Source: a virus. From it: a stretch of DNA of 31,106 nucleotides. The stretch spans positions 1 through 31,106 of IMG/VR virus record IMGVR_UViG_3300020601_000050; one strand, 5' to 3'. A model generated the notes under the pieces. That model made no database searches and was not told where the DNA came from. It saw only the letters and a list, made by a program, of their open reading frames with translations. Below, piece by piece: positions 28,132-31,106 of this stretch; the stretch's first letter is position 1; every line of letters begins with the position of its first letter. Made by a program: the position numbers and the translations under genes.

Positions 28132-30209
28132 TGGCTCAATACACATTACCAACGCAAAAAAAGTACCAGAAGCCTGTTAAGGAAGTTGAAGCAACTGAGC
28201 CTAAAAAGCCAGCCACACTGGATGACTTACTGGCACAACAGCCAGAGGGCGGTTATTTTGGACAGAGTATGCGTGACTTGGCTGATTTAGGCTATGCCGC
28301 ACAGCGTGGCATTACTAAGGGTGTTCTTTCTGTTCCTGCCGTGTTTGGCGAGATTGAGCGTCTGCAAAGAATGGGGTTGCGTGGTGCTGGCGTTGATGTA
28401 TCACCAGAGCCATTTCTTTACGGCATGAAAGAATATCAGTCATTAATCCCATCACTTTCCACTGAAGCCAGAACCCCTACCGCGAGAGTCGCTGAAAAGG
28501 GCTTGGAATATGGTGTTGGTGCTGGCGTTCCAATGTCATTGCCAACTAAGGTTGGTCAGGTTCTTCCGGCAGTTAGCCGTGGGGTACAAAACTTGCGCAA
28601 CCTTCTTAGCAGAACCCCAAGAGCCACAACTGAAGCCCCGACTGTTGCAAGCGAAGCGTTGCAAGCTGGCAAGTTGTTTGGCGGTATCGGTGTTACTGCT
28701 GGTGTAGCAGAGGAAATGGCTGGGGAGACTGCTGGCACAGCCACTGGCCTTGGTTTAACTGGCATGACTATTCTAGGCAGTCTATTAAGAAAATCGCCAG
28801 CAACCATTGCAAAGCAAGCCATTGAGACGATTGACCCAGACGACATTCAGAGAGCAAGAGACTTGCAGAGAGTTGCCGCAGAGCAGGGCATCCCATTATC
28901 AGCATTTGAAACACTGCCATCGGCACAGTTGCGTGAGCTTGCTGACTTTGTGGCTCGTTCGCCAGAGGGTCAGGGCTTGCTTGATTTTATGGCAAAACGT
29001 CAAGCTGATATTAAGCCAGCTATTATGAATCAGATCGACACTATACAGCAGACATCTCGCACCAAGAAAAAAGTAGCCATTGATGCACAGAAAGCGGCAG
29101 AGGAATACATTAACAAGGCTAGAGGCAATGTAACCGCCGCCACTACTGATTTATATGAAGCGGCAAAAATCCAGAAGATTGAGCCACAGCTTGTCAGCGA
29201 TATTGTGAAAAAATTAAGATCAATGAAAGCTACTGCTGGGCAAGATACCGTTAAAGAGATTAATAATATTATCGGAAGGCTTACTGTTAGAGGTAAGCCA
29301 ATTACCAATGTTGGCAAGTTGCAATCAGAATTAAAACGCCTTAACAAAAAGCAAGATGCCGCACCTATTACCTCTGATGATGCTGTAGCAAAAGAAATAA
29401 TGGCTGAGTTAAAAGAGCCTATAAGCGACTTGCGTGACGCTCTTAATACCAATCCGAATATTATGGCGGCTAATGCAATATTTAAAGAGCGTTTGACCGC
29501 TTTTGAAAATATGTTGGGCGAGACTGGGATTGAGGCACTTAACAAAGCCAATATCACGCCGAAATCAGCATATCGTGTGATTACTGATTTTGAACAGGTT
29601 GACCCTGCTAACATCAAATCCATCGCAACAGCCCTTAATTCGCAAGACCCAACTATATTCCCCGATTTGGTTAGAATGTGGATGGAAAACTCTGCTGACA
29701 AAGCATTTAAGATTAGCACCACTGGCGAGATACCTGCTTCTGCTGGTGTAAGATTTGCCCAGTCAATTCGCGGCACAGATCAAGCAAGGGCGAACCTAGA
29801 CGCTATCCTAGACAGCGTGGCAGAGGCACAAGGCGTTAACGCTACTGAGCTAAAGACTGGCTTTAATGATATGCTGGACGTTCTTGAGCGCACAAATATG
29901 CTTCCTGCAATAGGTGCTAGAACACAGCCTAGAGGTATGCTGAAAGAGGAAATAGAGGGTGGCGCAGGTTTGCTTGGTGTTGATATTACCGCACCAACTA
30001 AAGGGTTCGCTCAAATGCTACAAGATATGCGCCGCCGTAATGCGGTTCGCAAATTGTCAGAAGTGTTCACTGACGAGGATAGCATTTCAGCCTTGTTAAA
30101 GTTAGCCGCAGAAAAAGACGTATCTCGCAAGAGGGCTATTGTCGGCGGCCTATTTACAACAGTGCGCGAAACCACTCAGCCAGATACAGGCTTACTTGCT
30201 GACCAGTAG
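28131..30209 (+). CDS. Ejection / internal virion protein (large)
   Basis: A 692-residue protein. The N-terminus is polar (PTQKKYQKPVKEVEATEPKK). Helices with Ala/Gly-rich hydrophobic parts follow (VGAGVPMSLPTKVGQVLPAV, LFGGIGVTAGVAEEMAGETA, TATGLGLTGMTILGSLL at about 185-217). DIQRARDLQRVAAEQGIPLS and LADFVARSPEGQGLLDFMAK are a motif pair common in podovirus ejection proteins, followed by a long coiled coil (about 300-480). No lytic transglycosylase motif is visible, so cell-wall cutting is not evident. Third of a set of three, as in T7 gp14-15-16. The start overlaps the previous stop (TAATG). Confidence 0.75.
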   Translation: MAQYTLPTQKKYQKPVKEVEATEPKKPATLDDLLAQQPEGGYFGQSMRDLADLGYAAQRGITKGVLSVPAVFGEIERLQRMGLRGAGVDVSPEPFLYGMKEYQSLIPSLSTEARTPTARVAEKGLEYGVGAGVPMSLPTKVGQVLPAVSRGVQNLRNLLSRTPRATTEAPTVASEALQAGKLFGGIGVTAGVAEEMAGETAGTATGLGLTGMTILGSLLRKSPATIAKQAIETIDPDDIQRARDLQRVAAEQGIPLSAFETLPSAQLRELADFVARSPEGQGLLDFMAKRQADIKPAIMNQIDTIQQTSRTKKKVAIDAQKAAEEYINKARGNVTAATTDLYEAAKIQKIEPQLVSDIVKKLRSMKATAGQDTVKEINNIIGRLTVRGKPITNVGKLQSELKRLNKKQDAAPITSDDAVAKEIMAELKEPISDLRDALNTNPNIMAANAIFKERLTAFENMLGETGIEALNKANITPKSAYRVITDFEQVDPANIKSIATALNSQDPTIFPDLVRMWMENSADKAFKISTTGEIPASAGVRFAQSIRGTDQARANLDAILDSVAEAQGVNATELKTGFNDMLDVLERTNMLPAIGARTQPRGMLKEEIEGGAGLLGVDITAPTKGFAQMLQDMRRRNAVRKLSEVFTDEDSISALLKLAAEKDVSRKRAIVGGLFTTVRETTQPDTGLLADQ

Positions 30210-30244
30210 GGTAAATGATATAAACACACTAGAGGTAGTGAAAC

Positions 30245-30886
30245 ATGGCAAAAAACGCAATTACAGACTTTGACGTTACAGCGTCTAATAATACAGACAT
30301 TGAGTCCATAGACATAGGCGAAGGCACTATGTTGCCAAGCAGTGTCAATGACTCGTTGCGCTCACTTATGTCTTTGTTAGCAAAGGTTAATGCTGGCACT
30401 GATGTCCTCGAAGACACATTCACACTGGCTGATCCGGCTGACAACGCTAAGAAATTTCGCTTTGACGGTGTAGGCGTTACCACTGGCAATACTCGTGTTC
30501 TGACAGTGCAGGACACTGACCTAACCGTTGCTGGCATCAATGTGGCGCAGGAATACAGCAAGACCCAGAACTTCAACGCTACCACACTGACGGACGGCGC
30601 AACGATTAACTGGGATGCCGCACAGAACCAAGTCACTAAGGTTACACTTGACGGCAATCGCACCTTTGCCGCGCCAACAAATCAGGTTGACGGTGCAGTG
30701 TATGTACTGACAATAATTCAGGATGCGGTCACAGGCGGTCGCACAGCGAGTTGGAACGCCGTGTTTAAGTTTGCTGGCGGTTCTGCGCCAACGCTGTCCA
30801 CAGCCACCTCTGCGAAGGATGTGCTGGTGTTCTTATCTGACGGCACTAATATGCAAGAAATTGGGCGTAGCCTGAACATATCATAA
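30245..30886 (+). CDS. Tail fibre protein
   Basis: A 213-residue protein. The N-terminus (NAITDFDVTASNNTDIESID, IGEGTMLPSSVNDSLRSLMS) is the virion-attachment motif N-I-D-T-A-NNTDI-GI-I-EG-P-S-VN---R--MA of phage tail fibres. The C-terminal half (ATLTDGATINWDAAQNQVTK-like repeats, FAAPTNQVDGAVYVLTIIQD, ASWNAVFKFAGGSAPTLSTA, KDVLVFLSDGTNMQEIG) is a beta-rich fibre domain seen in many marine phage fibres. It should link the tail to a receptor-binding tip. AGAGG lies before the ATG. Confidence 0.85.
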   Translation: MAKNAITDFDVTASNNTDIESIDIGEGTMLPSSVNDSLRSLMSLLAKVNAGTDVLEDTFTLADPADNAKKFRFDGVGVTTGNTRVLTVQDTDLTVAGINVAQEYSKTQNFNATTLTDGATINWDAAQNQVTKVTLDGNRTFAAPTNQVDGAVYVLTIIQDAVTGGRTASWNAVFKFAGGSAPTLSTATSAKDVLVFLSDGTNMQEIGRSLNIS

Positions 30887-30895
30887 GGACTCATT

Positions 30896-31106
30896 ATGAG
30901 TAGTTTGCTTACATTAGCTGGTAACGCCGCGCCGACTGGGTTCTACGACTTCCCCATCGAGCAGTCCCTACGCTTCAATGATGACGACAACGCATATCTA
31001 AGCCGCACACCAGCTTCGGCTGGCAACCGCAAAACTTGGACATTTAGCTGTTGGGTTAAGCGTGGTAAAGTTAGTGGCACAGATGCTCAAATATTGACGG
31101 CTTATA
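30896..31106 (+). CDS. Tail fibre / LamG-like protein, 3' end outside window
   Basis: The first 70 residues of a longer protein. After APTGFYDFPIEQSLRFNDDD it reads AYLSRTPASAGNRKTWTFSC then WVKRG. SLRFND-D-AYLSRTP---GNRKTWT-S-WVKRG is the start of a concanavalin-A/LamG-like lectin domain found in many phage tail fibres, suggesting sugar binding at the host surface. AAGGA lies 6 nt before the ATG, 9 nt after the previous stop. The rest is beyond the window. Confidence 0.8.
   Translation, partial: MSSLLTLAGNAAPTGFYDFPIEQSLRFNDDDNAYLSRTPASAGNRKTWTFSCWVKRGKVSGTDAQILTAY

Noticed and set aside
29030-29776. Long leftward open frame (248 codons)
   Set aside because: It lies wholly antisense to the large ejection protein, has no ribosome site and has shadow-like composition.

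Overview
The window is one contiguous stretch of a tailed double-stranded DNA phage (or prophage) with a short-tail, podovirus-like virion. It carries small and large terminase, a portal, a scaffold, a major capsid protein of the SU10/DUF5309 type, an SU10-type adaptor, a likely nozzle, three ejection-type proteins and tail fibres. No tape measure, sheath or long tail tube is present. No integrase, DNA polymerase, RNA polymerase, tRNA or rRNA gene is visible. The protein families (GTA-type 3TM holin, orphan DnaA domain IV, TSCPD-like protein, DUF6321-like protein) are ones I associate with phages of alphaproteobacteria and marine proteobacteria. The host assignment is inference.

Layout. (1) 1-1088: the end of a rightward operon of small genes, closed by a terminator. 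(2) 1186-5667: one tightly packed leftward operon. In transcription order it holds two small unknowns, a RecB-like nuclease, a DUF1071/Sak3 annealing protein, a small protein with an SSB-like tip, two small proteins, an orphan DnaA DNA-binding domain, a PD-(D/E)XK nuclease, a TSCPD-like protein, a T4-type lysozyme and two holin-like membrane proteins. (3) 5668-5776: a divergent AT-rich control region with two dyads. (4) 5777-8963: a rightward operon with a Cro-like regulator, a Mom-like DNA-modification protein, two nuclease-like proteins, a replication initiator with an intragenic iteron origin, and the small terminase. (5) 8964-9404: the only long gap, holding two matching promoters and a C-rich leader. 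(6) 9405-21787: a TPR/glycosyltransferase-like protein, large terminase, FkbM methyltransferase, small basic and Cys-rich proteins, a polyvalent-type protein, portal, scaffold and major capsid protein, ending in a strong terminator. (7) 21824-31106: a third copy of the same promoter drives the adaptor, tail, ejection and fibre genes. The last gene runs off the window.

How it fits together. The leftward operon looks like a recombination module (nuclease + annealing protein + SSB-like protein) that unusually also carries lysis. The small HTH protein probably acts at the control region between the two divergent operons. Replication probably starts inside the initiator gene, in the style of lambda O, and leans on host enzymes. 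The most striking signal is three intergenic promoters (9101-9130, 9291-9320, 21824-21853) with identical geometry. In each, a 15-nt dyad closely resembling a Fur box fills the spacer between -35 and -10 exactly, with one base on each side. They stand before the packaging/head operon and before the tail operon.
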